DNA of 64,000 nt from Nitrospirales bacterium (GCA_021604105.1 BQIW01000010.1:1-64000), one strand, 5' to 3'. Counted from the stretch's first letter, positions 38,897-49,191 are shown. Numbers and translations: made by a program. The notes: generated by a model from the sequence alone, not told the origin.

Positions 38897-39706
38897 ATGG
38901 GATATAAAATAAAAGACCTTGGCAATAAACCTCCGATGGTGGAACAAGCTCAGTTTCTGTCTAGTAAAGAACGGTTTTTGTTTTTTGTCGAAGAGAATCG
39001 AACTTTGGTCTGGGGAGGAATTTTACTTGGTCTGGCGGTGATTGTGGCGATTGTGACCTTGAGTTGGCTTAATCAAAATAATCAGGAACTGGCATGGGAA
39101 TTAGAGGGCCAGGCGCAGACAGTCTATTTGGATCGTCCTCTGGATGATGTCCAGAAGGGCCAGGAGAATATTCAAAAGGCTTCAGGGATGTTTAAAGACA
39201 TTCTTAATCAATTTCCAGGAACTCCCAGCGCGGCAGTCTCTTCGTTTTTATTGGCAAACAGTATGATGGAGGAGAAAAATTACCAAGGGGCGATAGAAGT
39301 ATACAATTCATGGATAAAGGAATATGGACAAGATCAAATCTTTCTCGGATTAGTACAGCAACGATTGGGGTTTGCCTATTTACTTAATGACAATCGAGAG
39401 GCTGCCCTGCAAGCTTTTGACGCGGTCTTGGCCAATCCACATGCGTTAAATAAAGACCAGATAGTTTTTGAGCTAGCGAAGCTGGCGGAGGCTGATGAAA
39501 ACATTGCTGAAGCGGTGAAGCAGTATAAAAAGGTTATTCAGGAATTTCCTTTATCTCCTTTTGCCTCGGAAGCTGAACTTCGGATAAAGGTATTAGCCCC
39601 AGAAGAAACCACAGATTCACCTTCATCGGAAACAAGTGACTTGGACGCGAGCGAGAAGAGCAGTCCTGAAAACCCACAGGTTCAGGACGAAGGTGAGGGA
39701 AAATAA
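38897..39706 (+). CDS. YfgM-like TPR membrane protein
   Basis: TM LVWGGILLGLAVIVAIVTLSWL followed by TPR-like SAAVSSFLLANSMMEEKNYQGAIEVYNSWIKEYGQDQIFLGLVQQRLGFAYLLNDNREAALQAFDAVLA. Confidence 0.75.
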   Translation: MGYKIKDLGNKPPMVEQAQFLSSKERFLFFVEENRTLVWGGILLGLAVIVAIVTLSWLNQNNQELAWELEGQAQTVYLDRPLDDVQKGQENIQKASGMFKDILNQFPGTPSAAVSSFLLANSMMEEKNYQGAIEVYNSWIKEYGQDQIFLGLVQQRLGFAYLLNDNREAALQAFDAVLANPHALNKDQIVFELAKLAEADENIAEAVKQYKKVIQEFPLSPFASEAELRIKVLAPEETTDSPSSETSDLDASEKSSPENPQVQDEGEGK

Positions 39707-39739
39707 TATGGGTTCAGTTGCTTAGCCCGAATAGGCAGG

Positions 39740-41725
39740 TTATTGGCTCACCATTAACATGCGGCCAGCCTGGATAATGCTGGAAGAGAGGTTGTTGAGT
39801 GCTCGCAAATCATTCACACTCATACTAAATTGTCGGGCAATCGTCCATAAACTATCTCCACGTCTGACCTTATACCATTTAGAATTGTTTTTGCTCGAAG
39901 AGCCGGTCGAAGGCTTTCCTTTTACGCGTAAGCGATCTCCTGGATGAATGATATGGCTCGAGAGGTTGTTCATCCTCATCAGTGAATTGACGGATTTTCT
40001 AAATCGATTGGCAATGCTTCCTAGGGAGTCCCCGGATCGAACACGGTACCAGGTGACAGTGGCAGCGTAATCCTCATCGACCTCTCCACGAACCCGGAGT
40101 TTGGTTCCTACTCGTATAATATTGCTACGCAAGTTATTCATTTGCTTCAGTTGACGGACTTTCATTCTATATCGTTTGGCAACAACCGATAAACTCTCTC
40201 CTCGTCTGACCGTATGCCATTCGGTTGGTGGGGGAGGTGGTTGGGTCCAGACAGTGAGGGTCGAATGGAGTTCCTCAACAAGCGAAGCCATTCCAAGGGG
40301 TACTTTCAGATAATAACCGGGAGCCGTAAGGCTGGGCACAATACTGCGTCGAAGTTCAGGGTTCAACCGCTTGAGTTCCTCAACCGGAATCCCGGTTTGT
40401 TTGGTGACGGCCGAAAGATGAACGCGTTTCGTAATTAGGACTTCTTCAAATTCATGGCGATCACCGTCAGGAATTGTGAATCCATAGGCCGTAGGATTTT
40501 GGGCAATAAGGGTTGCCGCAATAAAGCGAGGCACATAGTCTTTAGTTTCCCGTCTTATGAAGCGTGACCGTCGTATCTTCCAAAAGTCACGGGTGCCCGT
40601 TTTTTTGATGGCCCGCGAAATCTTTCCACTTCCCGCATTATATGCCCCGAGCGCCAGAGGCCATGAGCCAAATTGATCATATAAATCACGAAGATGATGA
40701 GCGGCAGCAACTGTTGATTTAATCGGATCCCGCCGTTCATCCAAATACCAGTCAACATCGAGGCCATACACCCGTCCCGTCCCTTTCATAAACTGCCAGG
40801 GGCCGGAGGCACGGGATCGAGAAAATGCACGTGGGTTGAACCCACTTTCTACGAGTGAGAGATACATGAGTTCCGGGGGGAGGCCCAGTTCGCGAAAAAC
40901 GGGTTCCACAAGATCTTGGTAATGATGAAAGCGGTCAAGATAGGTTTGAAATCGTTCATGAATTCCATACTGAAAATATTCAAGATTTTTCTCTACGGAA
41001 TCGTTCAGGACAAGGGGAATGGTGCCATATGCTCCTGGTCTTCTCTGTTGGGGTGATTCCCAAGCATAATCGAAAACTTTGGCAAATCGAGCTAGGACAA
41101 CCTGCGACCGTTCCTCAGGTGTATCAGCCGGGTAAAAACGTAATTTCGTAGAGGAGTTGACTGAAAACCGAGTTTGAGTGTCGAGGGCTTCAAGCTTGCT
41201 CTCATCAGGTAAAAATCTTCGCTTGTTTTGAGAAGTATTCGATTCCTGAGGGTCATCAACGGATAAGGGACCAAGGGATTTTCCAATATCGGATGCTTGA
41301 ATCTGTTGCCCTGGTGTTTGCACTAGGGCTTTTGCAGAAGACTGATTCGGGATATCTTCGGTGGATAGCCCTGTCATGCCTGATGTTGTTTCCCGAGTAT
41401 TATCTAAGGGAATAAGCGATTGTTGGTCGTGAGGGTTGGTATTCGTTGAAAACGCTTGAGGCTCAACTGAGGTTGCCGGGCGAGGGTACCTATTTGCAAC
41501 GGCATAATTTAACGTAAGAGTCTCTGTGGAATCTTTTGAAGATAAAAAAGAGGCTTCGCCGAGGGTTGGTTGAGGACAAAGGGTTAACGGGATAAAAATC
41601 ACACTGAAGCCAATCAGTAAGTTGCGGGCAAAACCAGTGGCTCGCATTGGCAGAAAGAAGGGTGAAACCTGTAATGTTTTATCTAAGTGGCTCATTTTAT
41701 AAGAGTTTTCGGCGAATTTGTACAT
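39740..41725 (-). CDS. Membrane-bound lytic transglycosylase (MltD-like) with three LysM repeats
   Basis: SLT domain LPPELMYLSLVESGFNPRAFSRSRASGPWQFMKGTGRVYGL...LGAYNAGSGKISRAIKK. Three C-terminal LysM (WHTVRRGESL, WYRVRSGDSL, WYKVRRGDSL). Confidence 0.92.
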   Translation of the reverse strand: MYKFAENSYKMSHLDKTLQVSPFFLPMRATGFARNLLIGFSVIFIPLTLCPQPTLGEASFLSSKDSTETLTLNYAVANRYPRPATSVEPQAFSTNTNPHDQQSLIPLDNTRETTSGMTGLSTEDIPNQSSAKALVQTPGQQIQASDIGKSLGPLSVDDPQESNTSQNKRRFLPDESKLEALDTQTRFSVNSSTKLRFYPADTPEERSQVVLARFAKVFDYAWESPQQRRPGAYGTIPLVLNDSVEKNLEYFQYGIHERFQTYLDRFHHYQDLVEPVFRELGLPPELMYLSLVESGFNPRAFSRSRASGPWQFMKGTGRVYGLDVDWYLDERRDPIKSTVAAAHHLRDLYDQFGSWPLALGAYNAGSGKISRAIKKTGTRDFWKIRRSRFIRRETKDYVPRFIAATLIAQNPTAYGFTIPDGDRHEFEEVLITKRVHLSAVTKQTGIPVEELKRLNPELRRSIVPSLTAPGYYLKVPLGMASLVEELHSTLTVWTQPPPPPTEWHTVRRGESLSVVAKRYRMKVRQLKQMNNLRSNIIRVGTKLRVRGEVDEDYAATVTWYRVRSGDSLGSIANRFRKSVNSLMRMNNLSSHIIHPGDRLRVKGKPSTGSSSKNNSKWYKVRRGDSLWTIARQFSMSVNDLRALNNLSSSIIQAGRMLMVSQ

Positions 41726-41907
41726 AACTTAATAGGCTACCCTCGCAAGAAAAAATTGTCAAACCTATTCATCAATTTTTGACATTCTGTACATGGGTGG
41801 AAATCTTGCACGAATCGCACCAAAAAGTAAGTGTGTGAAAGAATAAAAAAATATGGTGGGTGGGTCAATAAGAGTGGCTTCTTTCTTCCAGTTGTTGGGC
41901 AAAAATG

Positions 41908-43869
41908 TCACCGATGAGGGTTAACCGGTAGGGCCAGAGTAAAATACCGCCCTCCTTCCGCATGCAATAATCTTTTCCCCTGCAATGTTGTGAGGATATC
42001 CGTGAGTGGCACGATGATGTCTTCCTCCGGTCCAGGAAAGGAGCAAACCTGCAAGGCTTTGCGAATTTGTTCGATGGACTTGGGTTGCTCATTGCAAAAT
42101 TCTAGGATGAAGGCTTGCGGTCCTTCAAATCGTTCACTGGTCGGAGTTAGGCCTCTCCCATCATAGACGGTGAGATAACTCAAGGCTTTTGCAAAGAAGA
42201 GAAAAGGCCGATTGGAAGAGTGATAACGCTGTTTCCACTCTTCAACCAGTCTGACAAGTTCCTTATAGAGATGTGGAGCGACTTTCCAATCGATTGTATA
42301 CTCAAAATCATAGGCGATTTTGTTGAGATCAACCTGTCGGTCGTCATACACATAGGCATAGGCTAACCCCGGTCCTGTCTGGTGAATGCCATATCGTTCA
42401 GGCCATTTAAAATAAGGACTAAACCGTTCGAGCCAGAGCTTGGCTGTGGATTCTGGCGGTTGGAGGTGGATCAATGAGGGAATGAGGTTGATTTGTTGTT
42501 GGTAATCGGCATCTGTTTCCTGTGGAAAACCCAATAAAATATTCCAGGAGAGGTCAATATTGTAATAACGGCTCCATTTTAAGCATTCGATGTTTTGCAG
42601 TGGGCTGACACCTTTATCCATTTCCTTTAGTTGCGCCAGACTCAAACTTTCGATGCCCGGTTGCATGCATTTAACCCCGCCCTTCGCCAGTGTCTGAATT
42701 TGTCGTTTATTGAGATTGCTTTTCGTCTCCATAAACACGTCCAGATCCACGTGTTCTTGGGCCAGTTTTCCGAAGAGACCGTCTACATATTTCATGTCAA
42801 TAATATTATCGACCAAGCGAAAACGGGTGGTGTCGTAGCGACTGGAAAGATAGTCCAATTCTGAAGCGACCTGAGCGGGATTCTTTGCGCGGAATTCCAT
42901 CGCTTGAGCATTTAATCCGCAAAAGGTGCAATGATGCTTTTCTCCCCACCAGCATCCACGAGATCCTTCATAGAGCAAAATCCGGTTCAATCCGGTAGAT
43001 CCCTGCTTGGCTAATTCCTTGAGCTCTGCAAAATAGTCGTCGTAATCCGGTGGAGGCGTTTCTGCAAACTGTGTATATAGGGTCTCCTGAGGGGTAAAGT
43101 GGATCTGTCCTTCCCTTCGAAAGGCCACTCCGGGAGGAATATCCGTTTCATCGTCTAAAAGGATGCGTTGAACCAATGGAGGAAAGGTGTGTTCACCTTC
43201 TCCGATTACGACGTAATCAATCCAGGGAAATGCCCGAAAATGTTCCAGCCCCATTTCTCCGTCGAAGTTTGCTCCCCCAAAAACGATCCGAACATCGGGA
43301 TAAATGTCCTTGATCAATTTGGCCAGACTTAAACTTGCGATATTTTGATCGAACGTGGAGGTGAAGCCCACCACTTTGAATTGACTCCAATCCACTGATG
43401 TCAGGCACCAGGTTAAAAATTGAGGAGCAAATGATCGGGCAATCTCTTCTAAATGACTGATCGAACAGCTGGCTTCCCGAGCCGTGTCTTCGAAGATGGG
43501 TTTAAACACAATAGGGTATTCCCTGTGTTTCGGGTTGTTCCGAAACAGGAGTGCAGAGAACAGCCATTCGCCAAATAGTCCACGTTTCTCGCACAAGATT
43601 TCATATAAGGGCACCCCGATTTTATGGGCGAACTGGAGATTGAAATGATAGGTTTGGGTACCAATCCCTTGTGCTTTAAGTAAGGATGAGAGGGTCCCTA
43701 ATTGGATCGAGGGAAATCTTGAATAACTAAATGGCATGGTTATCAGGGCGACCTTCGTTCCGAAAGATCGAAAATCGGTGGTGCCCTGATAGGCTGCATC
43801 CTGGGTCCGTTTTGCTTTTGCAGCGACCGGGTGAATCAAAATCGGGCTGGTGGCCATAAGAGCCTTCAA
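41908..43869 (-). CDS. B12-binding radical SAM protein of the RiPP-maturation class (rSAM_ocin_1-like)
   Basis: N-terminal B12-like fold KVALITMPFSYSRFPSIQLGTLSSLLKAQGI and IRIVFGGANFDGEMGLEHFRAFPWIDYVVIGEGE; rSAM cluster motif GCWWGEKHHCTFCGLNAQ (Cx7Cx2C); LGFPQETDADYQQQ. Confidence 0.85.
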   Translation of the reverse strand: MKALMATSPILIHPVAAKAKRTQDAAYQGTTDFRSFGTKVALITMPFSYSRFPSIQLGTLSSLLKAQGIGTQTYHFNLQFAHKIGVPLYEILCEKRGLFGEWLFSALLFRNNPKHREYPIVFKPIFEDTAREASCSISHLEEIARSFAPQFLTWCLTSVDWSQFKVVGFTSTFDQNIASLSLAKLIKDIYPDVRIVFGGANFDGEMGLEHFRAFPWIDYVVIGEGEHTFPPLVQRILLDDETDIPPGVAFRREGQIHFTPQETLYTQFAETPPPDYDDYFAELKELAKQGSTGLNRILLYEGSRGCWWGEKHHCTFCGLNAQAMEFRAKNPAQVASELDYLSSRYDTTRFRLVDNIIDMKYVDGLFGKLAQEHVDLDVFMETKSNLNKRQIQTLAKGGVKCMQPGIESLSLAQLKEMDKGVSPLQNIECLKWSRYYNIDLSWNILLGFPQETDADYQQQINLIPSLIHLQPPESTAKLWLERFSPYFKWPERYGIHQTGPGLAYAYVYDDRQVDLNKIAYDFEYTIDWKVAPHLYKELVRLVEEWKQRYHSSNRPFLFFAKALSYLTVYDGRGLTPTSERFEGPQAFILEFCNEQPKSIEQIRKALQVCSFPGPEEDIIVPLTDILTTLQGKRLLHAEGGRYFTLALPVNPHR

Positions 43870-44210
43870 GAGGAGACAGGAAGATGAAAGGCGCGATCGG
43901 CTTTGGCAGCTAAATAAAAATCACTTTCGGTGAGGCCTTGAATCTTGTGAGTCCAAATTTCTACCTTGCATTTGCCCCAGGCTAAATATATATCAGGGTG
44001 ATGGCCCTCAAGTTCCGCCACATTCCCTACTCGATTAGTAAAAGCCAGGGCATCGGCAAAGTTGTCAAAGGTATAGGTTTTCTCAATATGTCCTTGAGCA
44101 TTGAGCGCCCATCCTGTTTCTAATTGAGCAAGCAGGTCCTGGATTTTTCGAGGTTCCAACGGAGGTACGCCCCCACGACAAGGAACGCATGTGTTATCTG
44201 CTAGACTCAT
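43866..44210 (-). CDS. Pterin-4-alpha-carbinolamine dehydratase (PhhB-like)
   Basis: CVPCRGGVPPL N-terminus and ELEGHHPDIYLAWGKCKVEIWTHKIQGLTESDFYLAAKAD active-site region. ATGA overlap with the rSAM gene. Confidence 0.92.
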   Translation of the reverse strand: MSLADNTCVPCRGGVPPLEPRKIQDLLAQLETGWALNAQGHIEKTYTFDNFADALAFTNRVGNVAELEGHHPDIYLAWGKCKVEIWTHKIQGLTESDFYLAAKADRAFHLPVSS

Positions 44211-44656
44211 GTGCTTCCTCCTTACATTCTGAACATTTCTGGTGGATTGCCTTTTACCCTATTCATGCCTTGTGCCAGGGAAAGCCTGTCTTCTTCCCAC
44301 CTCCTTCGTAAAAATAATATTGGAAGAGGTAAAAACTCCAGGCAATTGTGCGGTCATCCCATACCCCCTGGCAGACCACTAATTATAGACATCACCAGGT
44401 TCGGTGCACAATTCCAGCTAGGGGAGAGGAAGGTTTTTGTAGAAATGGACAGGGCATGCAGCCTTTTCCTTCCTTGCCTAACGATCATTTGACAACCTGA
44501 ATCCTGGACAGGTAGAAAAACACTCCAAAAGCTTAGGTCCTGCTGCTATTGGGCATTCTCGTCGTTATTCAGGACTCAAAGCTACCGTATGACAGATATC
44601 CTTCCCTCTTGAAATGAGCCGCGGAAGCCTATGCTAAGCGATCAGGGAGTTGTGTA

Positions 44657-45217
44657 ATGCCAGTGAATGCTCTGCGAAAACCCGGGGCGAGAATGAGTCT
44701 GCATGAAGCTCTTGAGCGAGTGGAGAAACTCAAGCGGTTATCAGAAAGCAGTAATCCTCATGAGGCGGCATTGGCGGCCATGCGGTTGAAAGATTTTGAT
44801 GTGGAGGTGGCCAGATTTCCCCGCCCCGAACCTGTTGCCGAAGAAGTTTCCCCACCCGAGGACCAGGCTTACCTTAATAAAGTTGTGGAAATACTTGAGG
44901 AAATGCCCATTGTTCCCTACGAAACGTTAGATGAGATAGAGGTAGAACAATCTTCTGATAAATCGAAAGTCAATTGGGATGAACTCCATTTTGCCCTGGT
45001 GAAGAAAGCGCAGCGTATGGGGGCAGATGCCTTGATCCATATTCAATTAAAGGGAACCGCTGAGAAAAAGGTGCTTGGAGCCACGGCATTAAAATATCTC
45101 ACTCCCAAAGAGGTCTTGGAAATTCAACAATCCACGGCATTAGAGGATGCTGAGAAAGCCTACAAGCAGGCTCAAAAAGAGCGGCTTGATGAAGATCTAG
45201 CTCCTGGTATTGGCTAA
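44657..45217 (+). CDS. Hypothetical protein with possible YbjQ/DUF74-like heavy-metal-binding C-terminus
   Basis: 186 aa. HEALERVEKLKRLSESSNPHEAALAAMRL helical N-terminus; RMGADALIHIQLKGTAEKKVLGATALKYL C-terminus. Confidence 0.6.
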   Translation: MPVNALRKPGARMSLHEALERVEKLKRLSESSNPHEAALAAMRLKDFDVEVARFPRPEPVAEEVSPPEDQAYLNKVVEILEEMPIVPYETLDEIEVEQSSDKSKVNWDELHFALVKKAQRMGADALIHIQLKGTAEKKVLGATALKYLTPKEVLEIQQSTALEDAEKAYKQAQKERLDEDLAPGIG

Positions 45218-45545
45218 CCAACAAATTTTTGTCAAAGTGAAAAAGACCTGGTAGGCTTCTAGGAGGAAACGAAAATAGGCAGCCACCCTCAAATTTTGGA
45301 TGGAGGACCTTCAATGAGTCGGAAGATTCATTGAACGCCATACTGCCTGCTAAAAAACAAAGGGACGACATGCACATGAGAATATGATATATTTTCTGAC
45401 GTGTTGACCCTCTCATCGCACCCTTGGCATTCTTTTTTTAATCCCCTCTTGTAATTTTTTCTCCTAGACTTCGGCTACGAGCAGAGAGAAATTTCACGGG
45501 TGGAAAAACCGTGAAAGCCGTTGCTATGGTCTCAAGTGGCGAAGT

Positions 45546-46241
45546 GTGAAGGAAGAGACCATGGCGTACTCAAGTCAGGGTTCATGCAGATTACTGTCAA
45601 GTTGTGGTGTGCTTGGCTGTTGCCACAACTCAACAAAAGGACCAACTGTGGAGAGAGGCAAAATTGTGTCCAAAGTTCCAGCGACTACAACCAGTGTCCT
45701 TGTGTTGACAGTGTGGCTCACGGTAATCCTTTCGGGCTTGGCCCACACAAAAGAGACTGAATTGGTTTCCGTTGGGATACGGGGAGGGATCAATTCTGAA
45801 ACCCTTGGCATTCCGCCGACCGAAAAGGAAGATTTTGAGCAATATGATGTATTTGCTGTGATCGGAACTCCTTGGAGTTGGGATTTTCCCTCTTCTGGAT
45901 GGGATATCCGTTTTATGTTTAATGTGGCCGCCGGGACGTTAAGGGCAGCAGGAGATTCCGGGTTTATTGGAGAGTTAGGTCCCGGCTTTGCATTCACGAA
46001 GTCAAGCTGGAGACTCACCTTCGATATTGGCGGCGGTCCGGCGTATCTGAGCGAGGAGAAGTATGGCCGCCAAGATATAGGAGGACCCGTTCAAATTATT
46101 GGGCACGGCGGCCTTACCTATCATCTTCCCTGGAACGTATCTGCCGGGTATCGATTCCATCATATGTCGGATGCCTCGATGTACGGCAGTAATAATCGCG
46201 GAGTTGATCTACATATGCTCGAACTGAGCTACCGGTTCTGA
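45546..46241 (+). CDS. PagL-like lipid A 3-O-deacylase / acyloxyacyl hydrolase; start GTG 45546 or ATG 45561
   Basis: Beta-barrel pattern ending ...WNVSAGYRFHHMSDASMYGSNNRGVDLHMLELSYRF (PagL His-Ser signature and terminal F). Confidence 0.78.
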   Translation: MKEETMAYSSQGSCRLLSSCGVLGCCHNSTKGPTVERGKIVSKVPATTTSVLVLTVWLTVILSGLAHTKETELVSVGIRGGINSETLGIPPTEKEDFEQYDVFAVIGTPWSWDFPSSGWDIRFMFNVAAGTLRAAGDSGFIGELGPGFAFTKSSWRLTFDIGGGPAYLSEEKYGRQDIGGPVQIIGHGGLTYHLPWNVSAGYRFHHMSDASMYGSNNRGVDLHMLELSYRF

Positions 46242-46309
46242 AGGTGTTTAAGAAGATTTCTGCCATTATGGGGATTGCGCTCCGTGAAGGAACTCCCGCT
46301 TTACCTTAC

Positions 46310-46523
46310 GGGTCGGTTCAAAAAATCCGCCAGCGGCGTTCTCGCCATTTTCCCGTGCTCCCGTACTCAGCGTACGCTCCGCGCGTAAAAACGGCTGCGG
46401 CCTTGCTGGACGGACCCTTCGGGAAGACTCTGGGCATGCTTTTTTGAACCGACCCATAGCCCTTGATAAGGAATCTCATCCTGCGCAAATTTGCCCCTGA
46501 ACATCCTTATTATTCAACACTCC
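46310..46523 (+). repeat. Dispersed repeat copy D
   Basis: GGGTCGGTTCAAAAAATCCGCCAGCGGCGTTCTCGCCATTTTCCCGTGCTCCCGTACTCAGCGTACGCTCCGCGCGT...TGCGCAAATTTGCCCCTGAACATCCTTATTATTCAACACTCC. Confidence 0.9.
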
Positions 46524-46611
46524 CCTTATTTCTCTTTCAGTGGCGGAATCATTCATCTGATGACGGTGGCTGTCTGGGAAAAGAACATCCGAATAAAAAG
46601 AGACTCGTTGT

Positions 46612-48018
46612 TTAGCGCTGGCGTTGCTTGGCGATGTCGAGTGCGGCAACCCGGTAGGTTTCGGCGAGAGTGGGGAAGTTAAAAATGTTGTCAATGAATC
46701 GGTCGATAGGCATATTATGCAGCAATCCCATCTGGCCAATATGAATCAGTTCGGTTGCTCCTTCCCCGACGATATGAATGCCTAAAAGGAGCTCGCCTTT
46801 TGGGTCGGCGATCATTTTGAGTAACCCATTGGTCATGCCGGAGATCTGGCCTCTGGCAATTTCATGAAACCTCGCTCTTCCCACTGTCGCTCCGCCGTAG
46901 GTGGCGGTGGCTTCCTGCTCGCTTAATCCCACGCTCGACATTTCAGGAATAGTATAGATTCCCAGGGGAATATGCTCAGGAGCGATGCCGGCGTCGAGAG
47001 CCAGAGCATGACAGACGGCACGTCGGCCCTGTTCCATGGAGCAGGATGCCAGCGACGGGGGGCCAATGACGTCACCGACGGCATAGATATGGGGAACCGG
47101 AGTTTGGCAGTGGTTGTTGACCGGAATGAGCCCACGAGTCGTCGGGTGTATACCGGTGGCCTGTAAGTGTAAATGTTCCAGATTGGCCACTCGTCCGAGG
47201 GCCACCAACACCTTTTCACTTTCCAGCGTTTCACCACTTTCTAAAACGGTGGTTACTTTAGAGCATCCGTCCCACTGGACTGTGTCGATTTTTTGTCCAC
47301 CCCGATAGTGCCCTCCGGTTTTTTTAAACCCTTCACAAAATTCATCGGTAAGTTCTTGATCCAAAAATTTGAGCGGGCGGTCCGCCGTATCCACCATGGT
47401 GACTTGCACGCCCAGTAAGGCAAAAATTGAGGCGTATTCACTGGCGATGACGCCACCTCCCAAAACGGTCAGGGATTTCGGCAAATACACCAGGGAGAGA
47501 ATGGAATCGCTGTCCAGAATATGTTCGTGGTCGATGGGAATATTATCAGGGATACGTGGACGCGAGCCGGTGGCGACGAGGATAATCGGAGCTGTGACGA
47601 GCGCGGCAGTGCCGTCAATTTTTTGGATTCGCACTTCATGGTCGGACACAAAGCCCGCGCGACCATGAAGGCAGTCAATTCCATTCCGGGTGAGTTGGTC
47701 CTTCATGAATTTCCCATGCGCGCGCACGACCCGATCCAAGCGGGTCATCAGGTTAGTGATTTTGACATCGTCGCGCATGCGGAATTCAAAGACCTCAGTT
47801 GTCTGGAGAAATCGCACCATTTGAAGGGCGCTTTCCCGTAACGTTTTACTGGGAATGGTTCCCTGATAGACGCACGCCCCTCCCACCTCGCGGGTTTGCT
47901 CGATAAGGGCTACCTGCTTTCCGGCTTTGGCGCCTTGAATGGCGGCTTTTTGTCCTGCCGGGCCGCTCCCGATCACAATAAGATCATATGGGGCAGGTGA
48001 CGTCATGGCAAAAAACAC
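46612..48018 (-). CDS. sthA: Soluble pyridine nucleotide transhydrogenase (Si-specific NAD(P)+ transhydrogenase)
   Basis: YDLIVIGSGPAGQKAAIQGAKAGKQVALIEQTREVGGACVYQGTIPSKTLRESA. The Thr replacing one Cys of the redox pair (VYQGTIPSK) is typical of SthA. Probable start at internal MTSPAPYD. Confidence 0.93.
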   Translation of the reverse strand: MFFAMTSPAPYDLIVIGSGPAGQKAAIQGAKAGKQVALIEQTREVGGACVYQGTIPSKTLRESALQMVRFLQTTEVFEFRMRDDVKITNLMTRLDRVVRAHGKFMKDQLTRNGIDCLHGRAGFVSDHEVRIQKIDGTAALVTAPIILVATGSRPRIPDNIPIDHEHILDSDSILSLVYLPKSLTVLGGGVIASEYASIFALLGVQVTMVDTADRPLKFLDQELTDEFCEGFKKTGGHYRGGQKIDTVQWDGCSKVTTVLESGETLESEKVLVALGRVANLEHLHLQATGIHPTTRGLIPVNNHCQTPVPHIYAVGDVIGPPSLASCSMEQGRRAVCHALALDAGIAPEHIPLGIYTIPEMSSVGLSEQEATATYGGATVGRARFHEIARGQISGMTNGLLKMIADPKGELLLGIHIVGEGATELIHIGQMGLLHNMPIDRFIDNIFNFPTLAETYRVAALDIAKQRQR

Positions 48019-48878
48019 TCCACACTTGCCCTGACGGACTCGCGCAATTCCAGAAGGGCCGCCATGTCTTCAGGGTAAAAATTCAGATCCTGCACGATCG
48101 GGAGTGTGAGCAGGGTATGTTCGTCATGTGTTGAATCCCCAAGCATGACAGAGGCCAGATGATGAGCAAGGCAGGTGATCATGGCTCCTTTTGTGGGGGA
48201 AAGGCCTTGGTGGTACTGGTCGTCCTGGTAGTAGCGGATCGTTTCCTGTACCGGATCGGGCAGTTGCCAGACTGCGGCCAATTTAGAGCCTGCTATGACG
48301 TGAAACTCTTCGAAAAGGGATTCAACGGTGGTCCAGGAAAACGGCTCCGCTGATTGGTGGGGTGATTGGGAGAGCAGATGAAGAATGGCAGGTTTCCCGA
48401 TGGTATGCAGGAGCCCGCACAAAAAGGCGTTTTCCACATTATGACGGATGCGTCTGGCGATTTCTTTTCCGAACAGTCCTGTCGCTAAGGCGTGCCGCCA
48501 GAGGTTCCGTACTTCTTTCTCATAGCCGGTCGTATGAAATATGCCATTTTGAACCGACACCGAAAATGCTAACCCGGCCAACATCGTCAACCCTAACCAT
48601 GTAACGGCTTGTTGCAGCGAGACGATAGGGGTGCGAGTCGAATAGGCAGGGGAATTGGCAATGCGGAGGATCTGTCCCGCAAGGGCTTGATCCTGTTGAA
48701 TCAATGCAGACAGTTTTGAGGCGTCCGCATCCGGATCGTTTGAAAGCAGAAGAACCCGATTGGCCACCACGGGTAGGAGAGGAAGATCCAGATTGCCTCG
48801 TCCCAATTGATCGATCAGAAAGGAACGAAGGGTTTCCCTCTTTTCTTCTGCCAAAGGAGTGATCATGGAGTGTGCCAT
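48003..48878 (-). CDS. HDOD domain protein
   Basis: LPLLPVVANRVLLLSNDPDADASKLSALIQQDQALAGQILRIANSPAYSTRTPIVSLQQAVTWLGLTML; NAFLCGLLHTIGKPAILHLL. Confidence 0.92.
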   Translation of the reverse strand: MAHSMITPLAEEKRETLRSFLIDQLGRGNLDLPLLPVVANRVLLLSNDPDADASKLSALIQQDQALAGQILRIANSPAYSTRTPIVSLQQAVTWLGLTMLAGLAFSVSVQNGIFHTTGYEKEVRNLWRHALATGLFGKEIARRIRHNVENAFLCGLLHTIGKPAILHLLSQSPHQSAEPFSWTTVESLFEEFHVIAGSKLAAVWQLPDPVQETIRYYQDDQYHQGLSPTKGAMITCLAHHLASVMLGDSTHDEHTLLTLPIVQDLNFYPEDMAALLELRESVRASVECFLP

Positions 48879-49191
48879 GTCTCAACTTGTCGGTTTTCGA
48901 GAAACAACCTTTAGAATTGTCCAGTTATGCCGGGTATCGGATAAAAAAGAAAAATGAAATCGGGTGGCGTGGGCCGCCAGCTCAACTTGTCGGAGTCTCA
49001 CCAATGAGTGGCAGTAATGACAGCCCTCTTTATTGGCCGAAGGAGTCCTCTCACATCCCTGTCCGATGCGACCAAGTCTTTCAGTAAAAATGCTTCTCTA
49101 AAATATAAGCTATCCTCTTGATGAGGTTTCCCTATGTCTGTCGAGACCTGGATGAGATCTCATCCTCACCATCGGGGTATGGTTTATCATC

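Noticed and set aside
41865-42092. 75-aa minus ORF as a small peptide beside the rSAM gene
   Set aside because: It overlaps the rSAM C-terminus in another frame, with no independent support.
44211-44492. 93-aa ORF as RiPP precursor for the rSAM enzyme
   Set aside because: On the opposite strand, no leader-like or repetitive core motif, and no clear RBS. Looks like a chance ORF.
46244-46457. ORFs on both strands over 46244-46457 (e.g. MGRFKKACPESSRRVRPARPQPF...)
   Set aside because: They coincide with repeat copy D. Equivalent translations appear in other repeat copies without conserved starts or stops.
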